NCBI RefSeq assembly: GCF_003020125.1 | Contig: NZ_PYFW01000001.1 | Location: 558,001-622,000, forward strand | DNA: 64,000 nt | Direction of reading: 5' to 3' | Source: Bradyrhizobium sp. MOS003 | Lineage (GTDB): Bacteria > Pseudomonadota > Alphaproteobacteria > Rhizobiales > Xanthobacteraceae | Shown here: one piece after another, positions 34,901 to 44,734 of the stretch | Layout: each line of letters begins with the position of its first letter | Position numbering within the stretch: position 1 is the stretch's first letter | Position numbers and translations under genes: made by a program | Notes under the pieces: generated by a model | What the model was told of the DNA's origin: nothing | The model's database searches: none | The model's input: the letters and a program-made list of their open reading frames with translations, nothing else

Positions 34901-35671
34901 ATGCAGATGCAGGACAAGATCACCGACAAGCAGCTTTCGGACGAGCAAAGCCGCGAGATCGCCGAGACCATTCGCGAGGAGCTCGCCAGGCGCCGGATCT
35001 CCCGGCAGACGCTGGCCGAGCAGGCCAAGCTGAGCCTGTCGACGCTGGAGAAGGTGCTGGGCGGCCGACGACCGTTCACGCTGGCGACGACGGTCCGGTT
35101 GGAGCAGGCGCTGGGCGTCTCCTTGCGCAACAGCCCGGTCGTGGCGGCGCCTCAGGCTGCCAATGATGTCGCTCCCGACAGTCTCGGCTCCTATGCGCAT
35201 CGCGCCGTGACCTGGCTCGAGGACGTCTACGTTACGTTGCGGCCGTCCTTCGGCGACAAGGACGCGATCTTCGCGTACCGCACCGAAATCGTCTGGGAGT
35301 CGAAAGTCTCTTCGCTGGTCTTCCGGGAGGGCGATCGGACCGATGCCGCCTATGAGCATACCGGCGAGGTTGCCGTCCCGCATCAGTCAGGCTTCATCTA
35401 CCTCGTCATCATCAAGCACGGCCAGCATCGCGTGATCACGGTGTCGCGGCCGACGGTCGCCGGCGAGATGTACGGAATCATCTCGACGCTCCGCGCCGGC
35501 CCTGGCTCGCAGTTGACGCCGATCGCAGCGCCGATCGCCTATGTGCCGCTCCGAAACGTCCCGAAGCCGTCTTTGGGGCGGGTCGGGCCCGAGGATGCCA
35601 ACCACGCATTGTATCGAACGCACCTGCGTCGCACGGTAGAGGAATCGTTCGCGCTGTTTTTGACGCTATAG
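34901..35671 (+). CDS. XRE-family transcriptional regulator with C-terminal sensor-like domain
   Basis: This 256-residue protein starts at ATG 34901. The N-terminal helix-turn-helix (about 20-75) reads ELARRRISRQTLAEQAKLSL then STLEKVLGGRRPF, a normal XRE/Cro pattern. The C-terminal part (about 95-255) has strands and helices starting GSYAHRAVTWLEDVYVTLRP and no catalytic motif I recognise; it may sense a ligand. No signal peptide or membrane span. It is divergent from the sortase-target operon, and autoregulation plus control of that operon is the likely role. It could instead act on the glycosyltransferase gene 49 bases downstream, with which it may be co-transcribed. Confidence 0.85.
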   Translation: MQMQDKITDKQLSDEQSREIAETIREELARRRISRQTLAEQAKLSLSTLEKVLGGRRPFTLATTVRLEQALGVSLRNSPVVAAPQAANDVAPDSLGSYAHRAVTWLEDVYVTLRPSFGDKDAIFAYRTEIVWESKVSSLVFREGDRTDAAYEHTGEVAVPHQSGFIYLVIIKHGQHRVITVSRPTVAGEMYGIISTLRAGPGSQLTPIAAPIAYVPLRNVPKPSLGRVGPEDANHALYRTHLRRTVEESFALFLTL

Positions 35672-35719
35672 TCCGCGAGAATTCGTCCGGAATGGCGTCG
35701 TATGCGTTTATAAGAGGGC

Positions 35720-37204
35720 ATGCAAGACGCGTCCGCGCGATACGGCGGCAAAGCTCCGCTGTTCTCCATCATCATCCCGCTCGAATATCATCGCGGGCAA
35801 TGGGAGCAGTCCTGGGTCGCTTGGACATCGCAGACCGTCGACAAATCGCTCTACGAGATCATCCTGGTGGTGCCGCCGGATTTCGTCGCGCGCGACGAGC
35901 TGAAGGTGCTGGCCGGCGAACAGGCGCGCCTGGAATTCACCGCTTCGGATCACGACGTCGGACTCTGCGCATTTGGCGCCACCAAGGCCCGTGGCAGCTA
36001 TCTGTTCTTCACGGAATCGCATTGCCGGCCCGAGCCCGACGTGATCGAGCTGTGCATCGGCGCGATCGACGCGAATCCCGATTGGGCCGCCTTCTCCTGC
36101 CGGTCGGTGCCGATCTGCCATAACAGGCTCTCGGAAGCCGAAGCCGCGATGTACCAGGCCGACATTGAATTCGGCATGAGGCAGCATCCCTGGCGCAAGG
36201 TGCTCGATCAGTGCTTCGTGACGCGGCGCGACGTCTATTGGGAGTGCGGAGGCCTGCGCGAGGAACTCGGCCATTTCGCCGAATGGGTGCTGGCCGCAGC
36301 CTATCATGCCAGAGGCTATGCCATCGGCTATCTGGAGGAGGCGCGCTTCCATCATTACTACATCGGCGAGATCGGCGAGCTCAAGACGTTCACGCTCGAT
36401 TTCGTCGAGGGCGAGATCCGCTATCTCGGCGAGGCGCGCCGCGATCCCGGCGGCAAGTTGCTCGAAGTCCCGATCGAATGGGTCGAGTGGGCCGGGTTCG
36501 ACGTATCGCTCGCCCGCGCGGCATTGAATGCGCTCGTGCATTACAGTCTCAAAGGCTGCGGCTGGAAGCGGCCCGATGAAAAGCTGCGCGCCTTCTGGCA
36601 TTGGGGCGCATTGGCTTTGCACGGCGATCGTCTCGTTCGCGCCGCCGCGCGGCTGGCCGTGATACAGGCGTATCTCGGCCTGAGCGCGCTGACGGTGATC
36701 GGATCGAGTGAGGCGATCGCGCGATGGATGAGGCGCTATATCGCCGCGCTGATCCATCTGCAGCGGCTTGAATGCATTCATCGCGTGCGTGGTCAGGCGG
36801 GGCCGGCGGCGAAATTCCTGGGAGATCACGTTCTCGGCCAAGCCGGATTCCATGGCCTCGAATCGTCAGCGGGGCACGTCTTCCGCTGGAGCGAGCCGCA
36901 GGCCGCCATGCGCATCCAGGGCCGCGCGGGCCGCAACACCGTTCGGATCCGGAGTCCCGCCTTTCGCGCGCCGCTGCGCGAGATCGGTGCGCATTTCTAT
37001 CTCGACGGCGTGCGCGTGGACGCCTCTGCAATCGCAATCGGCGCCGATGCCTATTCGATGGACCTCGATCTGCCGCCCTCGGGCATCGCCATCCTGTCAT
37101 GGTCGTGCCCCGTGTTGACGGGCATTGGCGATTCCCGCCGTCTTGGCCTTTCCGTGTCGGCCATCGAGGTGAGCCAGGATGCCGAAATGTCGGTCCAGCC
37201 CTAG
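35720..37204 (+). CDS. Glycosyltransferase-like protein (family 2 fold)
   Basis: This 494-residue protein opens FSIIIPLEYHRGQWEQSWVA, the first strand and helix of a GT-A fold. The segment where DxD is expected reads YLFFTESHCRPEPD, so the metal site is ESH instead of DxD. Residues about 195-330 are helical with many aromatic and charged residues. The last 100 residues (GQAGFHGLESSAGHVFRWSE and following strands) resemble the beta-sandwich seen behind the transferase at 28952. Whether it is catalytic is unclear. It follows the XRE gene by 49 bases in the same direction and ends in a dispersed repeat. It probably belongs to surface glycan or protein glycosylation work. Confidence 0.7.
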   Translation: MQDASARYGGKAPLFSIIIPLEYHRGQWEQSWVAWTSQTVDKSLYEIILVVPPDFVARDELKVLAGEQARLEFTASDHDVGLCAFGATKARGSYLFFTESHCRPEPDVIELCIGAIDANPDWAAFSCRSVPICHNRLSEAEAAMYQADIEFGMRQHPWRKVLDQCFVTRRDVYWECGGLREELGHFAEWVLAAAYHARGYAIGYLEEARFHHYYIGEIGELKTFTLDFVEGEIRYLGEARRDPGGKLLEVPIEWVEWAGFDVSLARAALNALVHYSLKGCGWKRPDEKLRAFWHWGALALHGDRLVRAAARLAVIQAYLGLSALTVIGSSEAIARWMRRYIAALIHLQRLECIHRVRGQAGPAAKFLGDHVLGQAGFHGLESSAGHVFRWSEPQAAMRIQGRAGRNTVRIRSPAFRAPLREIGAHFYLDGVRVDASAIAIGADAYSMDLDLPPSGIAILSWSCPVLTGIGDSRRLGLSVSAIEVSQDAEMSVQP

Positions 37205-37250
37205 AGCACGATCTGGAAAAGTGCCTTGCGACTTTTCGAGAAGATCATGC
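37204..37250. repeat. Dispersed repeat with GAAAAGT/ACTTTTC arms
   Basis: GAGCACGATCTGGAAAAGT (37204-37222) and ACTTTTCGAGAAGATCATGC (37231-37250) are imperfect inverted copies right at the stop codon of the glycosyltransferase-like gene. This wording (GAGCAYGATC...GAAAAGT...ACTTTTC...GATCATGC) is a familiar short intergenic repeat in Bradyrhizobium. It would form a hairpin in the transcript end. The remaining bases up to 37330 show nothing else. Confidence 0.65.
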
Positions 37251-37330
37251 CTTCGGCCGCTATTCCACCTCGGTGGAGAGCCGCCCCTGATGGGACGGCT
37301 CCCGATTGTCGAACAGGGCGTGCGCGAAAA

Positions 37331-38554
37331 CTAGCCTCCGGTCTCGGCGCTGATGATATCACCGAACAGCTCCCACTGACCCTTCTTGAAGCGCCACATC
37401 TTGAGCTGCTCGATCGGCGCGAAGTCCGTAGCGGAGGTGTTGACCTTGATCCCCGGGATCAGCGTGTCGGGGGCGAAGTCCTTAAGACTCGCAGCCTGCT
37501 TCATGACGTTCTCGCGGGTGAGATTGTCGCCGGCCTGCTTCAGCACCTGCACCATGGTCTGGGATGCCGCGTAGCCATAGGCCAGATTTGCGTCCGAGAT
37601 GTTGGCACCCGGCATGTACTTGTCGATGAACGTCATGAACTTCTTCATGCCCTCGTCATCCTTCCACTGCGGATCGGAGGGGTCCTTGAGATAGCCGGCC
37701 GAAAGCACGCCTTCGGAGGCCTCGAGACCGGCGGGCTTCATCACCGCGCCGATCGACACCGAGACGTCGGTCATCAGGTGCATCGGCTTCCATTCCAGCT
37801 CGGCGATCTTCTTGATGGCCTGCGCCGCGAATTTCGGGGTCGCGATGTTGACGAAGACGTCGGCGCCGGTGCCCTTGAGCTTGACGATATGGGCGTCGAT
37901 CGACGGCTCCGACGTCTCGTAGCTCTCCTCCGCCACGATCATCTTGGAGGCCTTGTTACCGAACACGTCCTTGATGCCGGCGAGGTAGTCCTTGCCGAAA
38001 TCGTCGTTGGCATAGAAGATCGCGACCTTGCCGTCCGGCTTCTCCTTCAGGATGTACTTGGCGAAAATCTGGGCCTCGACCCGGTAGCTGGGCTGGAAGC
38101 CCATGGTCCAGGGGAAGTTCTTGGGGTCGTTCCACTTGCTGGCGCCGGTGGCGAGGAACAGCTGCGGCACCTTCTTGGCATTGTGATATTTCTGCACGGC
38201 GGTCTGGGTCGGCGTGCCCAGCGCATTGAAGATCAAAAATACCTCGTCGCTCTCGATCAGCTTGCGGACCTGCTCCACGGTCTTGGGCGGCGAATAGCCG
38301 TCGTCATAGGAGATCCAGTTGATCTTGCGGCCGTTGATGCCGCCCTGGTCGTTGATCATCTTGAAATAGGCTTCCTCGGTCTTGCCGATGATGCCGTAGG
38401 CCGAAGCGGGGCCGGAATAGGCTTCGACATTGCCGATCTTGATCTCGGTGTCGCTGGCGCCGGTGTCGTATTTCTTCTGCGCGAAAGCGCCCTGGGTGGA
38501 GAGCACTGTCAGGGCAGTCGCCGCGGCGAGCAGGACGAGTTTCTTGTTCTTCAT
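37331..38554 (-). CDS. Branched-chain amino acid-type ABC transporter substrate-binding protein
   Basis: This 407-residue periplasmic protein starts at ATG 38554 behind AAGGA. Sec signal peptide MKNKKLVLLAAATALTVLST ends at GAFA. The mature part reads DTEIKIGNVEAYSGPASAYG, then ING.KI and FLIFNALGTPTQTAVQKY, the type I periplasmic fold of LivK-like proteins. Relatives in Bradyrhizobium often bind aromatic or carboxylic acids, not amino acids. No permease or ATPase gene is adjacent, so it is an orphan binding protein. It lies after an acyl-CoA synthetase gene transcribed in the same direction, but a rho-independent terminator separates them. I infer the ligand to be the acid handled by the neighbouring CoA enzymes. 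Confidence 0.88.
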   Translation of the reverse strand: MKNKKLVLLAAATALTVLSTQGAFAQKKYDTGASDTEIKIGNVEAYSGPASAYGIIGKTEEAYFKMINDQGGINGRKINWISYDDGYSPPKTVEQVRKLIESDEVFLIFNALGTPTQTAVQKYHNAKKVPQLFLATGASKWNDPKNFPWTMGFQPSYRVEAQIFAKYILKEKPDGKVAIFYANDDFGKDYLAGIKDVFGNKASKMIVAEESYETSEPSIDAHIVKLKGTGADVFVNIATPKFAAQAIKKIAELEWKPMHLMTDVSVSIGAVMKPAGLEASEGVLSAGYLKDPSDPQWKDDEGMKKFMTFIDKYMPGANISDANLAYGYAASQTMVQVLKQAGDNLTRENVMKQAASLKDFAPDTLIPGIKVNTSATDFAPIEQLKMWRFKKGQWELFGDIISAETGG

Positions 38555-38596
38555 GGAAATTCCTTGGGGTTTCTTGTTGGATGGAGCAGGCACGTC

Positions 38597-38626
38597 AAAA
38601 AGAAAAAGCGCCCGCGAGGGGCGCTT
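38597..38626 (-). terminator. Rho-independent terminator after the acyl-CoA synthetase gene
   Basis: Read leftward, AAGCGCCC, a five-base loop, GGGCGCTT and then TTTCTTTTT form a textbook intrinsic terminator, five bases after the synthetase stop codon and 42 bases before the start of the substrate-binding-protein gene. The latter therefore needs its own promoter or read-through. Confidence 0.85.
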
Positions 38627-38630
38627 GGGG

Positions 38631-40181
38631 TCAGGCGTTGGCGACTTTCTTGTCGACTTCGGAGGCGACTGAGAAGTCCTTGCGCAGTGTCGGCTTGTGG
38701 ATCTTGCCCGTCGCGTTGCGCGGCAGCGCATCGACGAAGCGGACCTGGCGCGGACATTTGAACCGCGCGAGATTGGCCGCGCAGTGCGCGAAGACATCGG
38801 CCTCGGTCAGCTTTTGTCCTGGCTTGACCGCAACAATGGCAAGGCCCACTTCACCCCATTGCGGATCGGGAAGGCCGATCACTGCGGCTTCCGCGATCGC
38901 GCTGAGCTGGTGCAGGACGTTCTCGACCTCGGCCGGATAGACATTCTCGCCGCCGGAGATGTACATGTCCTTCCAGCGGTCGACGATGTAGTAGAAGCCC
39001 TCTTCGTCGACGCGCGTCGCATCACCGGTGTGCAGCCAGCCGTCGGTGAAGGAGGTCTTGTTAGCCTCGGGCCTGTTCCAGTAGCCCGGCGTGATGTTCG
39101 GCCCCTTGACCCAGAGCTCACCGAGTTCGCCGACATCGGCATCGGTGCCGTCGGGCCGCACGATCCGCACCTCGGTGTGCAGCACCGGTTTGCCGGCGGA
39201 GCCGGCCTTGCGCGCCGCATCTTCGCGGTCGAGCACCAGCACCGCCGGCGAGGTCTCGGTCATGCCATAACCCTGCTGGAGCGCGACGCCTCGCGTCTCC
39301 CAGACCTTCAGGAGCGGCACCGGCATCGGCGCGCCGCCGACACCGCCGACGATCAGCCGGCCGAGGTCGGTCGTCGCGAAGGCGGGGTGTTGCGCCATGA
39401 ACTGGTAGATCGCCGGCACCCCGAAGAACACGTTGATGCCCTGTGCGGGATCGTTGATCAGGCCGAGCGCTGCGCCGGGATCGAACGCGCGCATGATCAT
39501 CACGGTGCCGCCGGCATGCAGCACGGGGTTGGTGTAGCAATTGAGCCCGCCGGTGTGGAACAGCGGCAGCACGGTGAGCAGCACCGAGGCCGGTCCGATG
39601 CAGGCGGGGCCGCCGAGATTGACGCAATTCCAGAAGGTCATGCCATGGGTGATGGTCGCGCCCTTGGGATGTCCCGTCGTGCCGGACGTGTACATGATGG
39701 TCGAGACGTCATCGAGCGTGACCTGCTCGATTGTCTCCAGCGGCTTGGCGGCCGCGATACCGGCCTCATAGGACCCACCGGGGCCGAGCAGCAGGCTGGT
39801 TGCGATGCCGCACAGCCTTGCGACGGCAAGCGCGGTCTCGGCGAGATCAGTGTCGTGGATCATCACCTTCGGTGCGCAATCAGCGGTGATGAACTGAAGC
39901 TCGGGGACGGTGAGGCGGGTGTTCAGCGGCACGAAGATCGCACCGAGGCGGCCGCAGGCGAATTGCACCTCCAGCGTATCGGTCGTGTTCAGCGCCAGCA
40001 CCGCGACGCGGTCGCCGCGAGAGACGTTCAGCGTGTGGCGCAGGAACGAGGCGAGGCGGGAGACGCGGCCGTCCAGCTGCGCATAGGTGAAGCGGCGCTC
40101 GCTCGCGAGGTCGATCACCGCGACCTTGTCAGGCGTGCGGCGGCCATGATGAACGATCCAGTCGTAATAACGAACGGCCAA
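38631..40181 (-). CDS. AMP-forming acyl-CoA synthetase
   Basis: This 516-residue adenylate-forming enzyme activates a carboxylic acid with ATP and CoA. Motifs are YTSGTTGHPKGAT (P-loop, near residue 170), GYGMTETSPA, the hinge region YIVDRWKDMYISGGENVYPA, and the C-terminal catalytic lysine in NATGKIHKP. I chose TTG 40181 because GAGGAA lies directly upstream and translation then begins AVRYYDWIVHHG, as in relatives. An ATG at 40220 adds an atypical basic stretch with no binding site, and still longer versions run into the divergent promoter. It faces an acyl-CoA dehydrogenase gene across a 264-base gap and probably feeds it with substrate. Confidence 0.9.
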   Translation of the reverse strand: MAVRYYDWIVHHGRRTPDKVAVIDLASERRFTYAQLDGRVSRLASFLRHTLNVSRGDRVAVLALNTTDTLEVQFACGRLGAIFVPLNTRLTVPELQFITADCAPKVMIHDTDLAETALAVARLCGIATSLLLGPGGSYEAGIAAAKPLETIEQVTLDDVSTIMYTSGTTGHPKGATITHGMTFWNCVNLGGPACIGPASVLLTVLPLFHTGGLNCYTNPVLHAGGTVMIMRAFDPGAALGLINDPAQGINVFFGVPAIYQFMAQHPAFATTDLGRLIVGGVGGAPMPVPLLKVWETRGVALQQGYGMTETSPAVLVLDREDAARKAGSAGKPVLHTEVRIVRPDGTDADVGELGELWVKGPNITPGYWNRPEANKTSFTDGWLHTGDATRVDEEGFYYIVDRWKDMYISGGENVYPAEVENVLHQLSAIAEAAVIGLPDPQWGEVGLAIVAVKPGQKLTEADVFAHCAANLARFKCPRQVRFVDALPRNATGKIHKPTLRKDFSVASEVDKKVANA

Positions 40182-40445
40182 GCATTCCTCCCTCGGCGGC
40201 TTGTGCCGCCTGCGTCCCATTTGCCGTGCAGCATGCCCGGCGTGGCCTTGGGGCCAGCCGGAGTTGGTGCATCGACGTCTTTTTTGATTTGGAGTTGGCG
40301 CGCGAGGGGTCAAAATCGTCTTGCGTTGAGTTGCTAGCCGAAGCATGCGCCGAAGTGGTTCCCCGGTCAGCCACTCTGCGCAAGTGAGCCGCCGATGTTC
40401 CGGCCATGGTGAGCGAGACGAATCCGTCCGCGAGGCGAGAGTGCG

Positions 40446-41582
40446 ATGAAGAGCCCGTTCTATACCGCCGAGCACGACGCCTTCCGCGACATGATGCGCC
40501 GCTTCGTCGAGAAAGAGATCACCCCGTTTGCCCATGAATGGGACGAGGCCGGCGAATTCCCGCGCGCGTTGTACCGCAAGGCGGCCGAGATCGGCCTGTT
40601 GGGGCTGGGATTCCCCGAGGAATATGGCGGGATCGCCGCCGACCAGTTCATGAAGATCGTGGCCAGCCAGGAGTTGGCGCGGGCGGGCGCCGGAGGCGTC
40701 AGCGCCAGCCTGATGAGTCACACCATCGGCTCGCCGCCGATCGCGCGGGCTGCGCGGCCCGAGGTGAGGGCACGCGTGCTGCCGCAGGTGCTGTCAGGCG
40801 ACAAGATCTCGGCGCTTGCGATCACCGAGCCCGGCGGCGGCTCCGATGTCGCGAACCTCGCGACAAAAGCGCGGCGCGACGGAGATCACTACGTCGTGAG
40901 CGGCGAGAAGACCTTCATCACCTCAGGCATGCGGGCCGATTATCTAACCGTTGCAGTGCGCACGGGCGGCGAAGGTGCCGGCGGCGTCAGCCTGCTGCTG
41001 ATCGAGGGTGACACGCCCGGCCTGTCCAGGACGAAACTGAAGAAGATGGGGTGGTGGGCCTCCGATACCGCGACGCTGCATTTCGACGCATGCCGTGTGC
41101 CGGCCGAAAATCTGATCGGCGAGGAAGGCCAGGGCTTCAAGATCATCATGCAGAACTTCAACAGCGAGCGCATGGGCATGGCGGCAGGCTGCACCGCCTT
41201 CGCGCGGGTCTGCCTGGATGAGGCGATCGCCTATGCGAAGGAACGCAAGACGTTCGGGAAGCCGTTGGCGCAACACCAGGTCATCCGCCACAAGATTGTC
41301 GACATGGCGCAGAAGGTCGCCGCAAGTCAGGCGATGCTGGAAATGCTGGCGTGGCGGCTCGAGCAGGGCGAGAGCCCGGTTGCGGAAATCTGCATGATGA
41401 AGAACCAGGCGACGCAGACCATGGCCTTCTGTGCCTCGGAGGCCGTGCAGATTTTCGGCGGCGCCGGCTTCATGCGCGGTATCAAGGCCGAGCGCATCTA
41501 CCGCGAGGTCAAGGTCAACGCCATCGGCGGCGGCACCGAGGAGATCATGAAGGATCTGGCAAGTCGGCAGATGGGATTATAA
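40446..41582 (+). CDS. Acyl-CoA dehydrogenase
   Basis: This 378-residue FAD enzyme introduces a double bond in an acyl-CoA. Motifs are FPEEYGGIAAD, ALAITEPGGGSDVANL, GEKTFITSG, and RKTFGKPLAQHQVIRHK. Near the C-terminus it reads VNAIGGGTEEIM; the glutamate that medium-chain enzymes carry in YEGT is Gly, so the catalytic base must sit elsewhere, as in isovaleryl-CoA and several other branches. It begins at ATG 40446, first gene of a rightward catabolic series, with a repeat element between it and a second acyl-CoA dehydrogenase. Short or branched acyl-CoA is a reasonable guess; the chain type cannot be read from sequence. Confidence 0.92.
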   Translation: MKSPFYTAEHDAFRDMMRRFVEKEITPFAHEWDEAGEFPRALYRKAAEIGLLGLGFPEEYGGIAADQFMKIVASQELARAGAGGVSASLMSHTIGSPPIARAARPEVRARVLPQVLSGDKISALAITEPGGGSDVANLATKARRDGDHYVVSGEKTFITSGMRADYLTVAVRTGGEGAGGVSLLLIEGDTPGLSRTKLKKMGWWASDTATLHFDACRVPAENLIGEEGQGFKIIMQNFNSERMGMAAGCTAFARVCLDEAIAYAKERKTFGKPLAQHQVIRHKIVDMAQKVAASQAMLEMLAWRLEQGESPVAEICMMKNQATQTMAFCASEAVQIFGGAGFMRGIKAERIYREVKVNAIGGGTEEIMKDLASRQMGL

Positions 41583-41591
41583 CGTTTTCTC

Positions 41592-41704
41592 CGTCATGCC
41601 CTGGCAGAAGCGCGAAGCGTGTCTTCGCGCTAGATGTCCCGGGCATCCACGTTCTTGTTGCAGCAAGAACGTCGTGGATGGCCGGGACAAGCCCGGCCAT
41701 GACG
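41592..41704. repeat. Dispersed inverted repeat between two acyl-CoA dehydrogenase genes
   Basis: CGTCATG at 41592 and CATGACG at 41698 enclose nested inverted segments, including ATCCACGTTCTTG and CAAGAACGTCGTGGAT around the centre near 41664. The element fills most of the 156-base gap between the genes. It belongs to the long dispersed palindromes of this genome and would fold into an extended hairpin within an otherwise co-directional gene pair. Confidence 0.7.
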
Positions 41705-41738
41705 AGCACATCAGAGATACCGGAGCCGAGCTGACAAA

Positions 41739-42901
<1,163 letters not shown>

Positions 42902-42905
<4 letters not shown>

Positions 42906-43558
42906 TCACGCTCTATCATTGCGACGCCGCGCGCTCGTTCCGTCCGCTCTGGATGCTGGAGGAGATGGGGCTGCCCTATGAGCTGAAGATGCTGCCGTTC
43001 CCGCCGCGGGTCTTCGCCAAGGAATATCTCGCGCTCAATCCGCTCGGCACGATTCCCTTCATGGTCGACGGCGAGACGAAGATGACCGAATCATCCGGCA
43101 TTTGCCACTATCTCGGGATCAAGCATGGGTCAACGCCGCTGATGGTCGGTCCCGAGGATCCCGCCTATGGCGCGTTCCTGAACTGGATGTATTTCAGCGA
43201 CGCCACGTTAACCTTCCCGCAGACGCTGGTGCTCCGCTACACCCAGCTCGAGCCGGAAGAGCGCCGCAACCCGCAGGTCGCCGGCGACTATGCCAAATGG
43301 TTCCTGGGCCGGCTGCGCGCTGTCGAGGCAGCGGCCGCCAATGCTGAAACATTGTGCGCCGGCCGCTTCACAGCCGCAGACATCGTCATCGGCTATGCGC
43401 TTCGGCTCGCCGACAATATCGGGCTCGCCAAGGATTTCGGGCCAAATGTCGCGGCCTATTGGGCGCGATTGCAGCAGCGCGATGGCTTCAAGCGCGCTGT
43501 TGCTGCGGAGCAAAAGGCCGGCGCCGAGCAGAATGTTGCACCGCGTGTGAGGGCTTGA
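42902..43558 (+). CDS. Glutathione S-transferase-like protein
   Basis: This 218-residue cytoplasmic protein has an N-terminal thioredoxin-like domain (ITLYHCDAARSFRPLWMLEE, NPLGTIPFMVDGE, ESSGICHYL) and a C-terminal all-helical domain (about 90-205) with AADIVIGYALRLAD, the usual N-capping/hydrophobic motif. The residue after CDA in the first loop (ARSFRP) suggests a Ser-type active site. Its ATG overlaps the dehydrogenase stop codon, so it belongs to the same transcript. Glutathione transferases in catabolic operons can act as isomerases or remove reactive enoyl intermediates; which applies here is not known. Confidence 0.88.
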
Positions 43559-43734
43559 GCCCTCGCGCGGGCCGGGATTGTGGTCTCATGACGGTTCGGG
43601 GCGGCCTCATCGCAGTCCTGAACTGACAATGTTTTGCGCTCCATGATAGCGCTATCCCGTCGTGACAGCGCCCAGATTTCCGCTAAGGTGATTTCCGTCC
43701 GCAGCGGCCACAGAGCCGCGCGAGGAGGATCCCA

Positions 43735-44535
43735 ATGGAAGATATCGGTCGCGAATCCGACCATCTGATGCTGATCACACCCGAGCGCGTCTTCTATGCC
43801 GGCCTGCTCGGCCGTCCCCGCAAGAGGACCCCCGGCTGCTGTCATGTCTATGTGGCCGTGAAGGGCAACCTGCATTTGACGATCGACGACGCTCTCGCCA
43901 CTGGTGAGCTGTTCGTCACCCTGCCGAACCAGCGGCATTCCATCGCTAGCGACTACCGCACTGCAATCAGCGTGACGCTCGAGCCGGAGAGCATGCCGGA
44001 TGGCGTGATCGAGGCCTTGGCCCAGCGGCTGACGGGACCCGACAGGGCGGTCTACGCGCGCAAGATCCTCGCCGCCTACACGCTGCTGCGCCAGCGCCGC
44101 TATGGCGACATCACCACCGCCGAATTCGACGAGATGTGCTTTGGCGAGGCACTGCCGCGCCGTGTGCTCGATCCCCGCGTGATGCGCGCTGTTGCCCGCA
44201 TCGGCCGCTTCACGGGCGAGCCCGTGACCGCGGATACATGTGCCGCGGAAGCAGGGCTCTCGGCCTCGCGATTCCTGCATCTGTTCAAGGAAGAGACCGG
44301 CATCTCGTTCCGCTCCTTCCGCGCCTGGAAGCGCGCGCGGCATCTGCTGCACTTCGCCAACCAGGACCTCAACCTCGCCCATCTCGCGCAGGACATCGGC
44401 TATCCCGACTCCACGCATTTCAGCCATTCCATCCGCCGCTTCTACGGATTGAAGCCCCGCGCGATCTTTGTCGGCTCGCGCGATCTTGCGATCTATCGGA
44501 GCACCGAGACGGTGCGGCTCGCAGAGGCGAGTTGA
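43735..44535 (+). CDS. AraC-family transcriptional regulator
   Basis: This 266-residue protein starts at ATG 43735 behind a perfect AGGAGG. The N-terminal half (about 1-140) is a cupin-like sensor domain (CHVYVAVKGNLHLTIDDALA, TLPNQRHSIASD). The C-terminal part has two helix-turn-helix units: TCAAEAGLSASRFLHLFKEE and LAHLAQDIGYPDSTHFSHS followed by RRFYGLKPRAI, the AraC signature. It lies between the dehydrogenase genes and the BKACE/carboxylase genes, all in the same direction, and is the obvious candidate regulator of both. No operator could be picked out. Confidence 0.9.
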   Translation: MEDIGRESDHLMLITPERVFYAGLLGRPRKRTPGCCHVYVAVKGNLHLTIDDALATGELFVTLPNQRHSIASDYRTAISVTLEPESMPDGVIEALAQRLTGPDRAVYARKILAAYTLLRQRRYGDITTAEFDEMCFGEALPRRVLDPRVMRAVARIGRFTGEPVTADTCAAEAGLSASRFLHLFKEETGISFRSFRAWKRARHLLHFANQDLNLAHLAQDIGYPDSTHFSHSIRRFYGLKPRAIFVGSRDLAIYRSTETVRLAEAS

Positions 44536-44544
44536 TGCCGCTGC

Positions 44545-44636
44545 CGTAGGGTGGGCAAAGGCGCTCTTGCGCCGTGCCCACCACCTCTCGGCGATTCGCA
44601 AAGATGGTGGGCACGCTTCGCTTTGCCTACCCTACG
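44545..44636. repeat. Dispersed inverted repeat with GTAGGGTGGGCAAAG arms
   Basis: CGTAGGGTGGGCAAAG (44545-44560) and CTTTGCCTACCCTACG (44621-44636) are inverted copies with one mismatch; an inner pair GTGCCCACCA and TGGTGGGCAC extends the stem. It starts ten bases after the AraC-type gene stop codon. This family is widespread in Bradyrhizobium intergenic DNA. Confidence 0.8.
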
Positions 44637-44734
44637 AAAGCTCGTTCTTTTCCAGCTTCTCCGCGCAAGAAGCCGCATGCCACCCATCCCATGATCGCAA
44701 GCGTTGAATTCTCAACGTGCGAGACATTTTTGGC

